Positions 9,432 to 20,397 are shown, counted from the first letter of the stretch. The stretch is 64,000 nucleotides of DNA from Tardiphaga robiniae (GCF_001618955.1 NZ_LVYV01000054.1:248001-312000), one strand, 5' to 3'. Translations and numbers: made by a program. Notes: generated from the sequence alone by a model not told the origin.

Positions 9432-10880
9432 TTGTCGCGCAAGCTGACACGCACACTCCGGCGGTGGCTGTATATCGGCCACCGCTGGGTCGGTATCGTC
9501 ACCTGTCTCTTCTTCGCGATGTGGTTCATCTCGGGCGTGGTGATGATGTATGTCGCGTTTCCCGGCCTCTCCGATAAGGAGCGGCTGGCGGCATTGCCCG
9601 ATATCGTCTGGGACAAAGTGGCACTCTCTCCCGATAAAGCCATGAAGGCCGCCGGCGCGACGCGCTATCCGCGCGAGTTGCGATTGAACATGGTTGCCGA
9701 CGAGCCGGTGTATCGACTGAGCTCATGGGACGGCAAACGGCAAACTATCTCCGCCGTCGATGGTCGCGCCATTACCGAGATCAACGAACAGCAGGCACTT
9801 GCTGTTACGCGGCATCATCCCGCCAGCAGGTTGCCTCGCCTCGAAGAAGTCGTCGATCGCGACCAATGGAGCGTCACCGCACGCTACGATCCGCTGCGGC
9901 CGTTGTATCTGATCACCCTCGGCGACGATGCCGGCACCAAGCTTTACGTCTCCTCGCGTTCCGGCGAGATCGTACTTGATACCAACCGCACCGAACGCGT
10001 CTGGAACTGGCTCGGTTCGATCCCGCACTGGATCTATCCGACCGTGTTGCGCAAGGACGGCCCCCTGTGGCGGCTCGTGGTGCTGTGGATCTCCGGCATC
10101 TGTTTGATCGTCGGCGTTACCGGAATCTGGATCGGCATTCTGCGCGTGCGCCTGAAGCGACGTTATGCGAACGGCAACATCACGCCCTATCGCGGCTGGA
10201 TGGCGTGGCATCACGTCACCGGACTGATCGCCGGTCTGTTCGTCCTGACCTGGATGTTCTCAGGCTGGCTATCGCTCGATCCCGGCCGCGTTTTTGCCGA
10301 CCGCAATACGCCACGCGAGGTATTGCAACGCTATGCCGGCCACGACGCGCCTGACATCGCTGCGGCCATTCGCGCACCGGCTGACAGGCGCGCGGTCGAG
10401 GCCCGCTTCGTGTGGCTCGACGGCATGCCGCTGATGATTGTCGCGAAGCGCGACGGCACGAAGACGGTGATCGATCCAACAAGTGGCGAAATTGCAAGAC
10501 TGCCGCAAGACCGCCTCTGGAATGCCGCAACAAAGCTGCTGCCGGATTCGCTGATCGAAAGCCGGCTAACCCTCTGGAAATACGACGCTTATTGGTACGC
10601 GCATCACAATGAGCGCGAATTGCCGGTGCTGCGCGCGACATTCGATGACGGCGCACAAACCTGGTTTCACATCAGTCCGGTCACCGGCGACATTCTCGGC
10701 CGCATCGATAGCAGCCGGCGCACCTATCGCTGGCTGTTCAACGCGCTGCACAGTTTCGATTTTCAGTTGCTGCTGATGTATCGCCCGGCCTGGGACATCG
10801 TGGTGTGGCTGCTGTCGATCCTCGGCACCACCGTCTCGGTGAGCGGCGTCGTGATCGGCTGGCGCTATCTCAAGCGCTAG
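9432..10880 (+). CDS. PepSY-domain inner-membrane protein (PepSY-associated TM family)
   Basis: About 482 aa. Transmembrane helices lie near the N-terminus (IGHRWVGIVTCLFFAMWF), mid-protein (two: LWISGICLIVGVTGIWIG and MAWHHVTGLIAGLFVLTW) and at the C-terminus (IVVWLLSILGTTVSVSGVV). Large periplasmic PepSY-like segments lie between them. Conserved His residues in the helices are possible haem ligands. Related proteins accompany TonB receptors and may reduce the imported metal complex. It forms an operon with the receptor. The start is unusual: TTG at 9432, two bases after the receptor stop, is the best fit; an in-frame ATG at 9375 inside the receptor gene is the alternative. Confidence 0.82.
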   Translation: MSRKLTRTLRRWLYIGHRWVGIVTCLFFAMWFISGVVMMYVAFPGLSDKERLAALPDIVWDKVALSPDKAMKAAGATRYPRELRLNMVADEPVYRLSSWDGKRQTISAVDGRAITEINEQQALAVTRHHPASRLPRLEEVVDRDQWSVTARYDPLRPLYLITLGDDAGTKLYVSSRSGEIVLDTNRTERVWNWLGSIPHWIYPTVLRKDGPLWRLVVLWISGICLIVGVTGIWIGILRVRLKRRYANGNITPYRGWMAWHHVTGLIAGLFVLTWMFSGWLSLDPGRVFADRNTPREVLQRYAGHDAPDIAAAIRAPADRRAVEARFVWLDGMPLMIVAKRDGTKTVIDPTSGEIARLPQDRLWNAATKLLPDSLIESRLTLWKYDAYWYAHHNERELPVLRATFDDGAQTWFHISPVTGDILGRIDSSRRTYRWLFNALHSFDFQLLLMYRPAWDIVVWLLSILGTTVSVSGVVIGWRYLKR

Positions 10881-10890
10881 TGCGTTTCTG

Positions 10891-10963
10891 TTTGAGCATG
10901 ATCTCTCGACAAACGAACTCGTTTGTCGGCGAAAACCGGTATCCACTTTTCGGGATCATGCTT
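10891..10963 (+). repeat. Dispersed 73-bp repeat, copy 1
   Basis: Contains AGCATGATCTCTCGACAAAC, TTTGTCGGCGAAAACCGG and CCACTTTTCGGGATCATGC. Its two ends (GCATGATC / GATCATGC) are inverted. Near-identical copies lie at 48584-48655 (opposite strand) and 51890-51962. It separates the PepSY gene from the convergent TAXI gene. Confidence 0.85.
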
Positions 10964-12411
10964 TAGACCGCGAGCGGCCGCGGCGGCTGGCGCAATTGCT
11001 CCGGCGGATTCATCGGCTCCGGCGGGATCATCCCGATCAGCGCCTTGCGATCGGCGACGGCATTGTGGAATTGCTCAAGCGCGATGTTGAAGGCTGTCAG
11101 CGTGCCTTCCTCGATGGCGCCGTGCTCGTAGCAATTCAGGGTATGACGCAGAATATCGTCGGCCTCCGCCTGCATCGTATCGAGCTCTTCGAGGGACTCG
11201 CTCTTGCGCGCGGCGGCAATCATGTCGAGCAGGCGATCGCGCTCCGACACATTCACGTTGCGCTCGTCCTTCTTCAGATAGCTCGCAAACCAGGCGCCGA
11301 TCGAGCCCATCGCCGAGAGCCCCATCAGGCTCCACCAGATGTAATCGCTGTAGCGATCGAGGAAGGTCTTTTCTTCGCCATCCACATAGGCGGCCGCACC
11401 GGGATGCACGGGGATCACCGCATCCTTGTCGGTATCGGGCGTCTCGATCTTCGCCGCCAGCGGGAAGTCGTTGATGATCTGCTGACGGATCGCAAACAGC
11501 TGCCGCGTGAAGGCGGCGATGGTCACATCCGACAGGCTCTGCCGTGCCACGATGTGATGCGAAAAGCTGATGGTCTTGACGTCATCGTCCGGCCGCGCCG
11601 GCGCGCCGCCGAAGGCGCCTGCAGGAATTTCCGATGATTCATACATCGGGAAATTCTGCGCGATGGCTTCAGCCGAATCGATCGCGAGGAAAGTCGGCGT
11701 GCCATCGCGGCTCGAGGCCTGGATCGCATCATTGGTGATCTTGCTGTTCACCGGACCGGCCGCAATGAACGCATCGACCTTCTGGTCCTTCACCGCCTCG
11801 GCCACTTCGGTGGTCGAGAACTGCACGATGGTGACCTTGGCGGGATCGACGCCGTATTGCCGCAGGATAATGTTGAGCAGGTTGACGTTGGCCTGCGTCT
11901 TGCCGATCACACCGACGCGGCGGCCGGCGAGCTGCGAGAATTTGGTGATCTTCGGGCCGGACTTCTTGCCCTTGGCGGCCGGCGGCACCCAGATCACGGC
12001 GACGTTCTTGCGCAGCGTGGCGACCGCGCGCGCATTCTTCGGCACTTCCAGGTCGCCGCGGATGATCGCGAGATCGGCCTTGCCGTCAGCCAGAGCCTTG
12101 GCGCTGGCCGTTGCGCCCTCGGTCAGGATCGGCCGCAAACGGACTGTGTAATGATCGCGCGAGAACGACTGTACCAGCGCCTGCACGACCTTGACGTCGT
12201 CGCTGTTCGGCGGACCGACCGCGATCCGCAATGGCACCGGCTTCATGGCGAAGTAGTAAGCGCCGGCCACGGCCGCGACGATCGCCAGAGTCCCGGCCAG
12301 CGTGATCAGCGTCATCTTGCGCCGGATCGACCGCGGCGACGGCGGCCCCACCGGCCCGACAACATCGGGACCGTCTGCCATGGATCTGGAAAACAATCGC
12401 TTCAAATTCAT
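10963..12411 (-). CDS. Membrane-anchored TAXI-family TRAP solute-binding protein
   Basis: About 482 aa. After a basic N-terminus, one TM helix ([20 protein letters not shown], about residues 35-54) leads into a TAXI periplasmic binding domain. This domain contains [28 protein letters not shown] and [16 protein letters not shown] second TM helix ([18 protein letters not shown]) is followed by a cytoplasmic tail predicted helical (about 100 residues). Normal TRAP binding proteins are free in the periplasm and sit beside dctQM permease genes. Here there is no permease, and the protein has a cytoplasmic tail. It may sense a ligand rather than deliver one; this is an inference. Confidence 0.82.
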   Translation of the reverse strand: MNLKRLFSRSMADGPDVVGPVGPPSPRSIRRKMTLITLAGTLAIVAAVAGAYYFAMKPVPLRIAVGPPNSDDVKVVQALVQSFSRDHYTVRLRPILTEGATASAKALADGKADLAIIRGDLEVPKNARAVATLRKNVAVIWVPPAAKGKKSGPKITKFSQLAGRRVGVIGKTQANVNLLNIILRQYGVDPAKVTIVQFSTTEVAEAVKDQKVDAFIAAGPVNSKITNDAIQASSRDGTPTFLAIDSAEAIAQNFPMYESSEIPAGAFGGAPARPDDDVKTISFSHHIVARQSLSDVTIAAFTRQLFAIRQQIINDFPLAAKIETPDTDKDAVIPVHPGAAAYVDGEEKTFLDRYSDYIWWSLMGLSAMGSIGAWFASYLKKDERNVNVSERDRLLDMIAAARKSESLEELDTMQAEADDILRHTLNCYEHGAIEEGTLTAFNIALEQFHNAVADRKALIGMIPPEPMNPPEQLRQPPRPLAV

Positions 12412-12599
12412 CTGCGCCAAATGGGTTCGAGCGACAATGTAGCAAAGTTTCGGGTCGACGCGCCGTTCCACCGGCAGCATGGTTACCGGCACGCTTGGTT
12501 ACCGTTCTGCATGCGCGGCATTTGCTGCCTTATTGTGGCATGGATCCCAACTGTGTCATCGGGCGTTACAGTAAAGTTCAAGTGAAGCAGGAGGTTGCC

Positions 12600-12905
12600 A
12601 TGGTGGAACGACTCTCGGCCGAGGCCCGCAAGGCGGCGTTCAAGGAGCTGTCGGGCTGGAGCGAGGTCTCCGGGCGCGACGCCATTGCCCGGACCTTCAC
12701 CTTCAAGGACTTCAACGAGGCCTTCGGCTTCATGGCGCGGGTCGCTGTGGTCGCCGAGAAGAGCGACCACCATCCGGAATGGCGCAATGTTTACAAGACG
12801 GTGGAGGTGGTGCTGTCCACCCACGATGCCGACGGCGTCACCCAGCGCGACGTCGATCTGGCCAAGGCCATGAATACCATCGCCGGGCAACTCGGCCAGT
12901 CCTGA
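12600..12905 (+). CDS. phhB: Pterin-4a-carbinolamine dehydratase
   Basis: Protein of 101 aa, the family length. The signature [18 protein letters not shown] contains the two catalytic His residues plus the Pro-Glu-Trp of PCD/DCoH proteins. The C-terminal [14 protein letters not shown] is also conserved. The enzyme dehydrates 4a-hydroxytetrahydropterin to regenerate the pterin cofactor of phenylalanine hydroxylase. No phenylalanine hydroxylase gene is in this window. Start ATG 12600 has a strong AGGAGG ribosome site. It is divergent from the TAXI gene. Confidence 0.95.
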   Translation: MVERLSAEARKAAFKELSGWSEVSGRDAIARTFTFKDFNEAFGFMARVAVVAEKSDHHPEWRNVYKTVEVVLSTHDADGVTQRDVDLAKAMNTIAGQLGQS

Positions 12906-12986
12906 GCGTTGCTGAATGTTGCGACGCCGGAGCCGGATCACCATTTACCGGAAAGGCTGCAAACTGCAGCCGTGAGGACATTGCCG

Positions 12987-13385
12987 ATGGCAACCGACCA
13001 CAGCGTGGGCTTCGAGCCAGCCGATGAACTGGCCAAAGACCGCGAAAGCGTACGCAAGCAGTTCTGGCACAAGCTCAAGCGACTGGCCCTGAAGCTGCCT
13101 TTCGCCGAAGACTTGCTGGCGGCTTACTACTGCGCCTTCGACCGGCAGACGCCGCGCCATGTCCAGGCGGCGCTGCTCGGCGCCATCGCCTATTTCGTGC
13201 TGCCGTTCGACTTCGTGCCGGACGTGCTTCCCGTTCTGGGATTCACGGACGATGCCGCGGTGCTGGCCACCGCCTTGCGCATGGTGGCGAGCCACATCAA
13301 CGCGGACCACCGCGAGGCCGCCAGAGCGGCCATCGCGCGTGGATTGAAGAATAGCGAGTTGAAGGATGGCGAGACGGGCGCGTAA
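12987..13385 (+). CDS. DUF1232 (YkvA-like) membrane protein
   Basis: About 132 aa. The diagnostic DUF1232 core is visible: LGAIAYFVLPFDFVPDVLPV followed by LGFTDDAAVLATALRMV. This is a short amphipathic/transmembrane segment seen in YkvA proteins of unknown function. The ATG at 12987 is preferred because GAGG lies 11 bases upstream. An in-frame ATG at 12909, four bases after phhB, would add 26 residues of poor conservation. It is probably co-transcribed with phhB. Confidence 0.8.
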   Translation: MATDHSVGFEPADELAKDRESVRKQFWHKLKRLALKLPFAEDLLAAYYCAFDRQTPRHVQAALLGAIAYFVLPFDFVPDVLPVLGFTDDAAVLATALRMVASHINADHREAARAAIARGLKNSELKDGETGA

Positions 13386-13406
13386 TCCGCATCCGCTCAG
13401 GTTCGT

Positions 13407-14381
13407 TTATGGATGCAGGATCACCTTGCCCATAGCCTGACGGCCGGCGAGCACCTTGAGGGCATCGGCGGTCTTGGCCAGCGGGAATGTGCGATCCACG
13501 TGGGATGAGATCTTTCCTTCGGCGGCCCACTTCACCAGCTTTTCCAGATTGGCGCGGTTCTTCTCGGGGTTCTGTCGCACCCATGCGCCCCAGAACACAC
13601 CGCGGATGTCGCAGCCTTTCAGCAACGCGAGATTCAGCGGCATTTTCGGAATGTCGCCGGCAGCGAAGCCGATCACCAGGAACCGGCCTTCCCAGGCGAT
13701 GGCGCGCAGCGATGCTTCGGCATATTTACCGCCCACGGGATCGAAGATGATGTCGACACCCTTGCCGTCGGTCAGCTTCTTCAGGCCTTCCTTCAGATCT
13801 TCGGTTGCGTAGTTCAGGCCGATATCGGCGCCATGCTTCTTGGCGAATTCCAGCTTCTCATCCGACGATGCGCAGGCGATCACCTTGAGACCCAAGAGCT
13901 TGCCTAGTTCGCAGGCCGCGAGCCCAGTGCCACCAGCGGCGCCGAGCACGGCCAAAGTCTCGCCGGGCTTCGGGCTGGCGCGATCTTCCAGCGCATGCAG
14001 CGCGGTGCCGTAAGTGATGATCACACCGGCGGCGCGATCGAAATCGAGATTTTCGGGAATCTTCACGGCGGATGCCGCAGGCACCGCGATCTTTTCACGT
14101 GCGCCATTGTGACCCACGGATGCAACCACGCGATCACCGACCTTGAGGCCGGTGACACCGCTGCCGATGCTCTCGATCACGCCGGCGACTTCCGCGGCGG
14201 GCGAGAACGGGAACGGCGGCTTGATCTGGTACTTGCCCTGGATCATCAGGATGTCGAAGAAATTCAGCGCGGCGGCCTTGATCGCAATGACGACCTGACC
14301 GTCGCCGGCGACGGGATTATCGATATCTGCGAGAACGAGATCGTCGGGTTCGCAAAATTGCGAGCAAAGAATGGCTTTCAT
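13407..14381 (-). CDS. NADPH:quinone oxidoreductase, zinc-independent MDR family
   Basis: Protein of 324 aa, full length for quinone-reductase-type medium-chain dehydrogenases. It shows the GroES-like N-terminal domain (FPFSPAAEVAGVIESIG, VGDRVVASVGHNGA). The NADPH-binding Rossmann motif LAVLGAAGGTGLAACELGKL is followed by the C-terminal MGKVILHP. The cysteines that bind zinc in alcohol dehydrogenases are absent, as expected. It likely reduces quinones or enoyl substrates with NADPH. AGGTGATCAG upstream of the ATG fits a ribosome site. It is divergent from the SDR gene, with 118 bp between them. Confidence 0.9.
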   Translation of the reverse strand: MKAILCSQFCEPDDLVLADIDNPVAGDGQVVIAIKAAALNFFDILMIQGKYQIKPPFPFSPAAEVAGVIESIGSGVTGLKVGDRVVASVGHNGAREKIAVPAASAVKIPENLDFDRAAGVIITYGTALHALEDRASPKPGETLAVLGAAGGTGLAACELGKLLGLKVIACASSDEKLEFAKKHGADIGLNYATEDLKEGLKKLTDGKGVDIIFDPVGGKYAEASLRAIAWEGRFLVIGFAAGDIPKMPLNLALLKGCDIRGVFWGAWVRQNPEKNRANLEKLVKWAAEGKISSHVDRTFPLAKTADALKVLAGRQAMGKVILHP

Positions 14382-14499
14382 CTGATCACCTGACCTTCGG
14401 CTTGAGACAGTTGATGGGAGTCATGCCGGATTTGACGGCGCGCTACAATCTGATTCGAGAAAAGGTAATTCCGCCCCGCGGCCAAACGAGGAACCGCCC

Positions 14500-15339
14500 A
14501 TGTTCGACAAAACGCTGCTCGCCAACAAGCGCATTCTGGTCACCGGCGGCGGCTCCGGCCTCGGTGCGTCCATGAGTCGCCGCTTTGCGGAGCTGGGTGC
14601 CGAGCTCATCATCTGCGGTCGCCGACTTGAACAGCTCGAACAAACTGCCGCGCAATTGCGTGCAGATTTCGGCGGCAAGGTGAGCGTTGCCCGATGCGAC
14701 ATTCGTGACGCAGCGGCAGTCGAGGCGATGATGGAGACGATCTGGTGCGACGGACCGCTCGATGTCCTCGTCAACAATGCCGCAGCCACCTTCATCGCGC
14801 AGAGCGAACATCTCTCTGCCCGTGCGGCCGACGCGATCCTCGCACCGACGCTGCACGGCGCGATGTATTGCACCCTTGAAGCCGGACGGCGCTGGATCGC
14901 AGGACACCACAAGGGCGTGGTGCTGAGCATCCTCTCGACGTCCACCATCACCGGCCGCGCCTTCACCGTGCCATCGGCAATGGCCAAATCTGGACTCCTT
15001 GCCATGACCAAGTCGCTCGCGGTGGAGTGGGGACCCAGGGGCATCCGCACCGTCGCCATCGCACCCGGCCCGTTCCCCACCACCGGCGCGACAGGGCAGC
15101 TGCGGCCCGAGACACGCGACAGCGGCCCTGCGGCACAAAATCCGCTCGGCCGCGTCGGCAAACACAGCGAACTTGCCAATCTCGCAAGCTTCCTGATTTC
15201 CGATCAGGCCGGCTATATCAATGGCGAGATGGTGGTGCAGGACGGCGGCGCGCACCTGCGCGCATCTGGCGCAGAGGATCTGCTGCAGTGGAGCGATGCG
15301 CAGTGGGCCGCACAGCGCGCCGCGCGCACCAAGACCTGA
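14500..15339 (+). CDS. SDR-family oxidoreductase (2,4-dienoyl-CoA reductase-like)
   Basis: Protein of 279 aa. Motifs of classical short-chain dehydrogenases: nucleotide-binding VTGGGSGLGASMSRRFAELG, then VLVNNAAATF. The usual Ser-Tyr-Lys triad region is altered (STITGRAFTVPSAMAKSGL). A Tyr-free active site with a Lys is typical of 2,4-dienoyl-CoA reductase-like SDRs. The end of the fold (GYINGEMVVQDGGAHL) is intact. It probably reduces an unsaturated acyl-CoA, but the substrate is not certain. GAGGAA stands upstream of the ATG. Confidence 0.87.
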   Translation: MFDKTLLANKRILVTGGGSGLGASMSRRFAELGAELIICGRRLEQLEQTAAQLRADFGGKVSVARCDIRDAAAVEAMMETIWCDGPLDVLVNNAAATFIAQSEHLSARAADAILAPTLHGAMYCTLEAGRRWIAGHHKGVVLSILSTSTITGRAFTVPSAMAKSGLLAMTKSLAVEWGPRGIRTVAIAPGPFPTTGATGQLRPETRDSGPAAQNPLGRVGKHSELANLASFLISDQAGYINGEMVVQDGGAHLRASGAEDLLQWSDAQWAAQRAARTKT

Positions 15340-15554
15340 GCCGAGGGCTGGACAAAAAAACTGAGGATGAGCCCTGCGCCGTCAGCGCACAGCAAGGCAA
15401 GGACTGCTATCCTTGCGGGAGTCGCGTCTGCCTTTTCAAGAAAGCGATTTGCGGATATGGCAGACACCGTGACGTCAGCGATTCCAGATCGTCTTGGTAA
15501 AGCCGTCTTGTTGCGAGCCATCTTCCAGTCACAATGATAGAGGATCGAGACTTG

Positions 15555-16172
15555 ATGTCCGTGCGGCGATTCCTGACAGTTGTGTCGATGAGTGTAGCGA
15601 TGGTCGGTATCTCCGATCTTGCGCAGGCGCAGAGCGCTGCATCGAAGGGCAAGGCCGCCGCACCGAAGGCAGCCCCCACACCGGCAAAGCCCGCAGCCGC
15701 GGCGCCTGCTGTAGCGGGTGGCGCAGAGCCCACGCTGGTCGGACAGTTCGGCTCGTGGGGCGCCTACACCGCGACACCGAACGGCAAGAAAGTTTGCTTC
15801 GCGCTGGCCAAGCCCGCGTCGTCGAAAACCAATCCGGCGAACCGCCCGCGCGATCCCGCTTACGCCTTCGTCTCGACCCGCCCGGCCGAGAAGGTGGCCA
15901 ACGAAGTCTCGATCATGATCGGCTATCAGTTGAAGCCGGGCTCCGAGTCCACGCTGGAAGTCGGCGGCGCGCGCTATGCGATGTACACGCAGGGCGACGG
16001 GCTCTGGATCAAGAACGCCGCCGAAGAAGAGCGTATGGTGGAAGCCCTGCGCAAGGCGGCCGACGTGACCGTGAAGGGCGTTTCCGCCAAGGGCACCGAG
16101 ACCACCGACACGTTTTCGCTGAAGGGCCTGGCCCAGGCGCTGGACCGTCTGGCGCAGGATTGCCGGCGGTAA
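15555..16172 (+). CDS. Secreted invasion-associated locus B (IalB)-like protein
   Basis: About 205 aa. Signal peptide (RFLTVVSMSVAMVGISDLAQAQ) followed by an Ala/Pro/Lys-rich linker (residues about 30-60). An IalB-type beta domain follows (FGSWGAYTATPNGKKVCFAL ... VSIMIGYQLKPGSESTLEVG). IalB proteins are periplasmic or outer-membrane proteins of Rhizobiales, named for erythrocyte invasion in Bartonella; in free-living bacteria the role is unknown. The start at ATG 15555 matches the signal peptide. The 215-bp stretch upstream shows no gene. Confidence 0.8.
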   Translation: MSVRRFLTVVSMSVAMVGISDLAQAQSAASKGKAAAPKAAPTPAKPAAAAPAVAGGAEPTLVGQFGSWGAYTATPNGKKVCFALAKPASSKTNPANRPRDPAYAFVSTRPAEKVANEVSIMIGYQLKPGSESTLEVGGARYAMYTQGDGLWIKNAAEEERMVEALRKAADVTVKGVSAKGTETTDTFSLKGLAQALDRLAQDCRR

Positions 16173-16310
16173 TTGCCGCCAAAATCCCGGCTAAATCCTT
16201 GTCGTCGTTAATATTGCCGCATTTCGCGCCTTTTCATTCGGGCGCGAAAAGCTTATTTGAGGTCGGCCTGTTTAAGGCCAGATTTCCCGCGACATCATAG
16301 ATCGAACGCC

Positions 16311-17555
16311 ATGACCCCCGTTTCAGCCGAGGCCGGTTCCGCCATCGACGCTTCCCGCGCATTGCCCGCGGGCGAGACGCCGCTGGAGAAGATCGCCACC
16401 GAGACCTATGTGCCGCTGGCTAAGCCGTCGCTGATCGGCCTGTCGCGCGCGGAAATCGTGGAAAAGCTCGGTTCCATCGGCGTGGCGCCGGCCCAGCGCA
16501 AGATGCGGACGCAGCAGATCTGGCACTGGATGTATGTCCGGGGCGTCCAGACCTTTGCCGAAATGTCAAGCATTTCCAAGGATATGCGGGCTGAACTCGA
16601 AAAGCATTTCACGGTGGCGCGGCCCGAGGTCGTGGTCGAGCAGATTTCCAATGACGGCACCCGGAAATGGCTGCTGCGGCTGCCTTCAGGTACCGCCGGC
16701 GAGAAGGCCCATGAGGTTGAGTGCGTCTATATCCCCGAAACCGACCGCGGCACTCTCTGCGTCTCGTCGCAGGTCGGCTGCACGCTGAACTGCTCGTTCT
16801 GCCATACCGGCACCCAGCGGCTGGTGCGAAACCTGACGGCCGGCGAGATCGTCGGCCAGATCATGGTCGCCCGTGACCGCCTCAACGACTGGGCCGACCG
16901 CGAGAGCCCCAACGGCAATCGCCGCGTCACCAATATCGTGATGATGGGCATGGGCGAGCCGCTCTACAATTTCGACGCGGTGCGCGACGCGCTGCTGATC
17001 GTCTCCGACAATGAAGGCATCGGCATCTCGCGCCGGCGCATCACACTGTCGACCTCGGGCGTGGTGCCGAACATCTCGCGCACCGGCGACGAGATCGGCG
17101 TCATGCTGGCGATTTCGCTGCATGCGGTGCGCGATGAACTGCGCAACGAGCTGGTGCCGCTGAACAAGAAATATCCGCTCGAACAATTGATGCAGGCCTG
17201 CCGCGACTATCCCGGCGCGTCCAACGCACGGCGCATCACCTTCGAATATGTGATGCTGAAGGACGTCAACGACTCGCTCGAAGACGCCAAGCTCTTGGTG
17301 AAGATGCTCAAGGGCATCCACGCCAAGATCAACCTGATCCCGTTCAATCCGTGGCCCGGCACGCGCTACGAATGTTCGGATTGGGACCAGATCGAGAAAT
17401 TCTCCGAATACATCTTCAATGCCGGCTATTCCTCGCCGGTGCGCACCCCGCGCGGCCGCGACATTCTCGCCGCTTGCGGCCAGTTGAAGTCGGAGACCGA
17501 GAAACTGTCGGCGCGTGAGCGTCAGGCTTTGCGCGCGATGGCGATGACGGACTGA
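16311..17555 (+). CDS. rlmN: Dual-specificity rRNA/tRNA adenine-C2 methyltransferase RlmN
   Basis: Protein of 414 aa. Radical SAM cysteines are in [15 protein letters not shown] (C-x3-C-x2-C). The N-terminal HhH-like domain has [15 protein letters not shown]. The family motifs [15 protein letters not shown] and the C-terminal [18 protein letters not shown] supply the catalytic Cys that forms the protein-RNA adduct. RlmN methylates C2 of A2503 in 23S rRNA and A37 in some tRNAs. ATG 16311 is preferred to the ORF start at 16257. Confidence 0.97.
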   Translation: MTPVSAEAGSAIDASRALPAGETPLEKIATETYVPLAKPSLIGLSRAEIVEKLGSIGVAPAQRKMRTQQIWHWMYVRGVQTFAEMSSISKDMRAELEKHFTVARPEVVVEQISNDGTRKWLLRLPSGTAGEKAHEVECVYIPETDRGTLCVSSQVGCTLNCSFCHTGTQRLVRNLTAGEIVGQIMVARDRLNDWADRESPNGNRRVTNIVMMGMGEPLYNFDAVRDALLIVSDNEGIGISRRRITLSTSGVVPNISRTGDEIGVMLAISLHAVRDELRNELVPLNKKYPLEQLMQACRDYPGASNARRITFEYVMLKDVNDSLEDAKLLVKMLKGIHAKINLIPFNPWPGTRYECSDWDQIEKFSEYIFNAGYSSPVRTPRGRDILAACGQLKSETEKLSARERQALRAMAMTD

Positions 17556-17557
17556 CG

Positions 17558-18034
17558 ATGGCGCTGATCGGCCGCCTGTTCGTCATCTTTCTCGGCTTCT
17601 GCGCGGCCTGTCTTGTCGGCGGTGCGATCGTGGTGTTCTCGATCCTGTTTCCGGAACTCAGCGCACTCGATACCGGCGTCATCGATCCAAACACGATCAA
17701 CATCCTGCTGGGCTTCGGCTTCATCTTCATCAGCGGCTTTGCGCTGATCCCGGCGATGCTCGTCGTCCTCATTACCGAGGCTTTCTACATTCGCAGCGTC
17801 ATCGTCTATGCGCTCGGCGGCGCGGCGGTCGGGCTCGCCTGCTATCTCGGCCTGATCCCCTATGACCCTGCCACGATGAGTTTCGACGGCATTGTGCGGC
17901 GGCATCTCGAAATCATGACCGGCGCGGGTATCATCGCGGGACTGATCTACTGGGTGATCGCTGGCCGCAACGCCGGCGCCTGGCGGCAGCCACGGCGCGC
18001 GCCTCCGCAGCCCGATGTCGCGGCCGGCCCATAA
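17558..18034 (+). CDS. Small integral membrane protein, unknown function
   Basis: Protein of 158 aa starting 2 bp after rlmN, probably translationally coupled to it. Four hydrophobic helices are visible (LFVIFLGFCAACLVGGAIVV; LLGFGFIFISGFALIPAMLV; a Gly-rich AVGLACYLGLIP; ITGAGIIAGLIYWVIAG-like). It ends in a basic proline-containing tail. No enzymatic motif is present. Such proteins are annotated as hypothetical in Bradyrhizobium relatives. Function unknown. Confidence 0.7.
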   Translation: MALIGRLFVIFLGFCAACLVGGAIVVFSILFPELSALDTGVIDPNTINILLGFGFIFISGFALIPAMLVVLITEAFYIRSVIVYALGGAAVGLACYLGLIPYDPATMSFDGIVRRHLEIMTGAGIIAGLIYWVIAGRNAGAWRQPRRAPPQPDVAAGP

Positions 18035-18079
18035 TGCGCTGCCTTTCCTTCAACTCCTGCCTCGGTTAAACCGCCCGCC

Positions 18080-18874
18080 ATGAACCGGACCGGACTCCTC
18101 ATCGCGCTTGGGCTGTTTGCCGCCATTGCCATTGTCTTCGGAGTCTGGCCCGAACTTGACCTCAAACTCGCGGCGCTGTTTTACGATCCCGAGACCCGAC
18201 GTTTCCCCACGACGTCGCTGCCCTATGCGCAGTTCGCCCGCGATGCGGCGATGTGGATCGCATGGGCCTTTGTCGCGCCCTCGATCCTCGCGCTGATCGT
18301 GAAGCTGATCTGGCCCAACCGGCCGCTGCTGGTGAGAGGCCGCACCGTGGCCTTCCTGATCCTCACCATGCTGATGTCGGCCGGGGTCCTGACCAATCTG
18401 ACCTTCAAGACATTCTGGGGCCGGCCGCGGCCGGTGATGGTCTCCGAATTCAATGGCCCCTGGCAGTTCAAGGCCTGGTGGAATCCGACTGGCCAGTGCG
18501 GCCGCAACTGCTCGTTCTTTTCCGGCGAAGGCGCTACGGCGTTCTGGACCTATGCTCCGGCCGCGCTCGCGCCGCCGTCGGTGCGGCCCTACGCCTATGC
18601 GGCAGCGACGGTGTTCGGCCTCGCCACATCCGGCTGGCGGATGGCCTTCGGCGGCCATTTCTTTACCGACGTGACCATCGCCGGCCTCGTCTCATTCCTG
18701 GTCATCTGGTTGATTCACGGATGGATTTACCGCTGGCCCTCCACCCGGAAGACCGACGAGGAGATCGATGCTGCGTTGACGCGCTTCGCCTGGCCGGGCT
18801 ATCGCTGGCGGCAGAAATTGCGCGGTCGCGACATCGGTCCCGTGCCGGACGCGATTCCCGTCAACCGCCGTTAA
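18080..18874 (+). CDS. PAP2-family membrane phosphatase
   Basis: Protein of 264 aa with about six TM helices. PAP2 motifs in order: KTFWGRPRP (K-x6-RP, about residue 111), CSFFSGEGATAF (motif 2, with Glu in place of the usual His of PSGH), and SGWRMAFGGHFFTDV (motif 3, S-x-R-x5-H-x3-D like). Family members dephosphorylate lipid phosphates such as phosphatidate, undecaprenyl-PP or lipid A phosphates on the periplasmic side. The motif-2 change is noted as a finding. Substrate unknown. Confidence 0.82.
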   Translation: MNRTGLLIALGLFAAIAIVFGVWPELDLKLAALFYDPETRRFPTTSLPYAQFARDAAMWIAWAFVAPSILALIVKLIWPNRPLLVRGRTVAFLILTMLMSAGVLTNLTFKTFWGRPRPVMVSEFNGPWQFKAWWNPTGQCGRNCSFFSGEGATAFWTYAPAALAPPSVRPYAYAAATVFGLATSGWRMAFGGHFFTDVTIAGLVSFLVIWLIHGWIYRWPSTRKTDEEIDAALTRFAWPGYRWRQKLRGRDIGPVPDAIPVNRR

Positions 18875-18882
18875 ACGGGTGA

Positions 18883-20283
<1,401 letters not shown>

Positions 20284-20286
20284 TCG

Positions 20287-20346
20287 CGGCGGATTACGCT
20301 TCGCTAATCCACTCTACGACCGGATGTCATCAACGCGACATCCGGT
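20287..20346 (+). repeat. Palindromic intergenic element / possible terminator after argG
   Basis: Two inverted repeats: GGATTA...TAATCC (20291-20296 with 20305-20310), then ACCGGATGTC / GACATCCGGT (20319-20328 with 20337-20346). The second has an 8-base loop but only a weak T-rich tail, so its terminator role is uncertain. Confidence 0.5.
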
Positions 20347-20397
20347 TGTCGTAACTGCAAGGACAACGCCTGCCACCCATTTTGCGGGAGCACTTCC

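Noticed and set aside
15341-15554. Possible small RNA or gene between the SDR and IalB-like genes
   Set aside because: Only a loose inverted repeat AGGGCT/AGCCCT is visible; no promoter-terminator pair.
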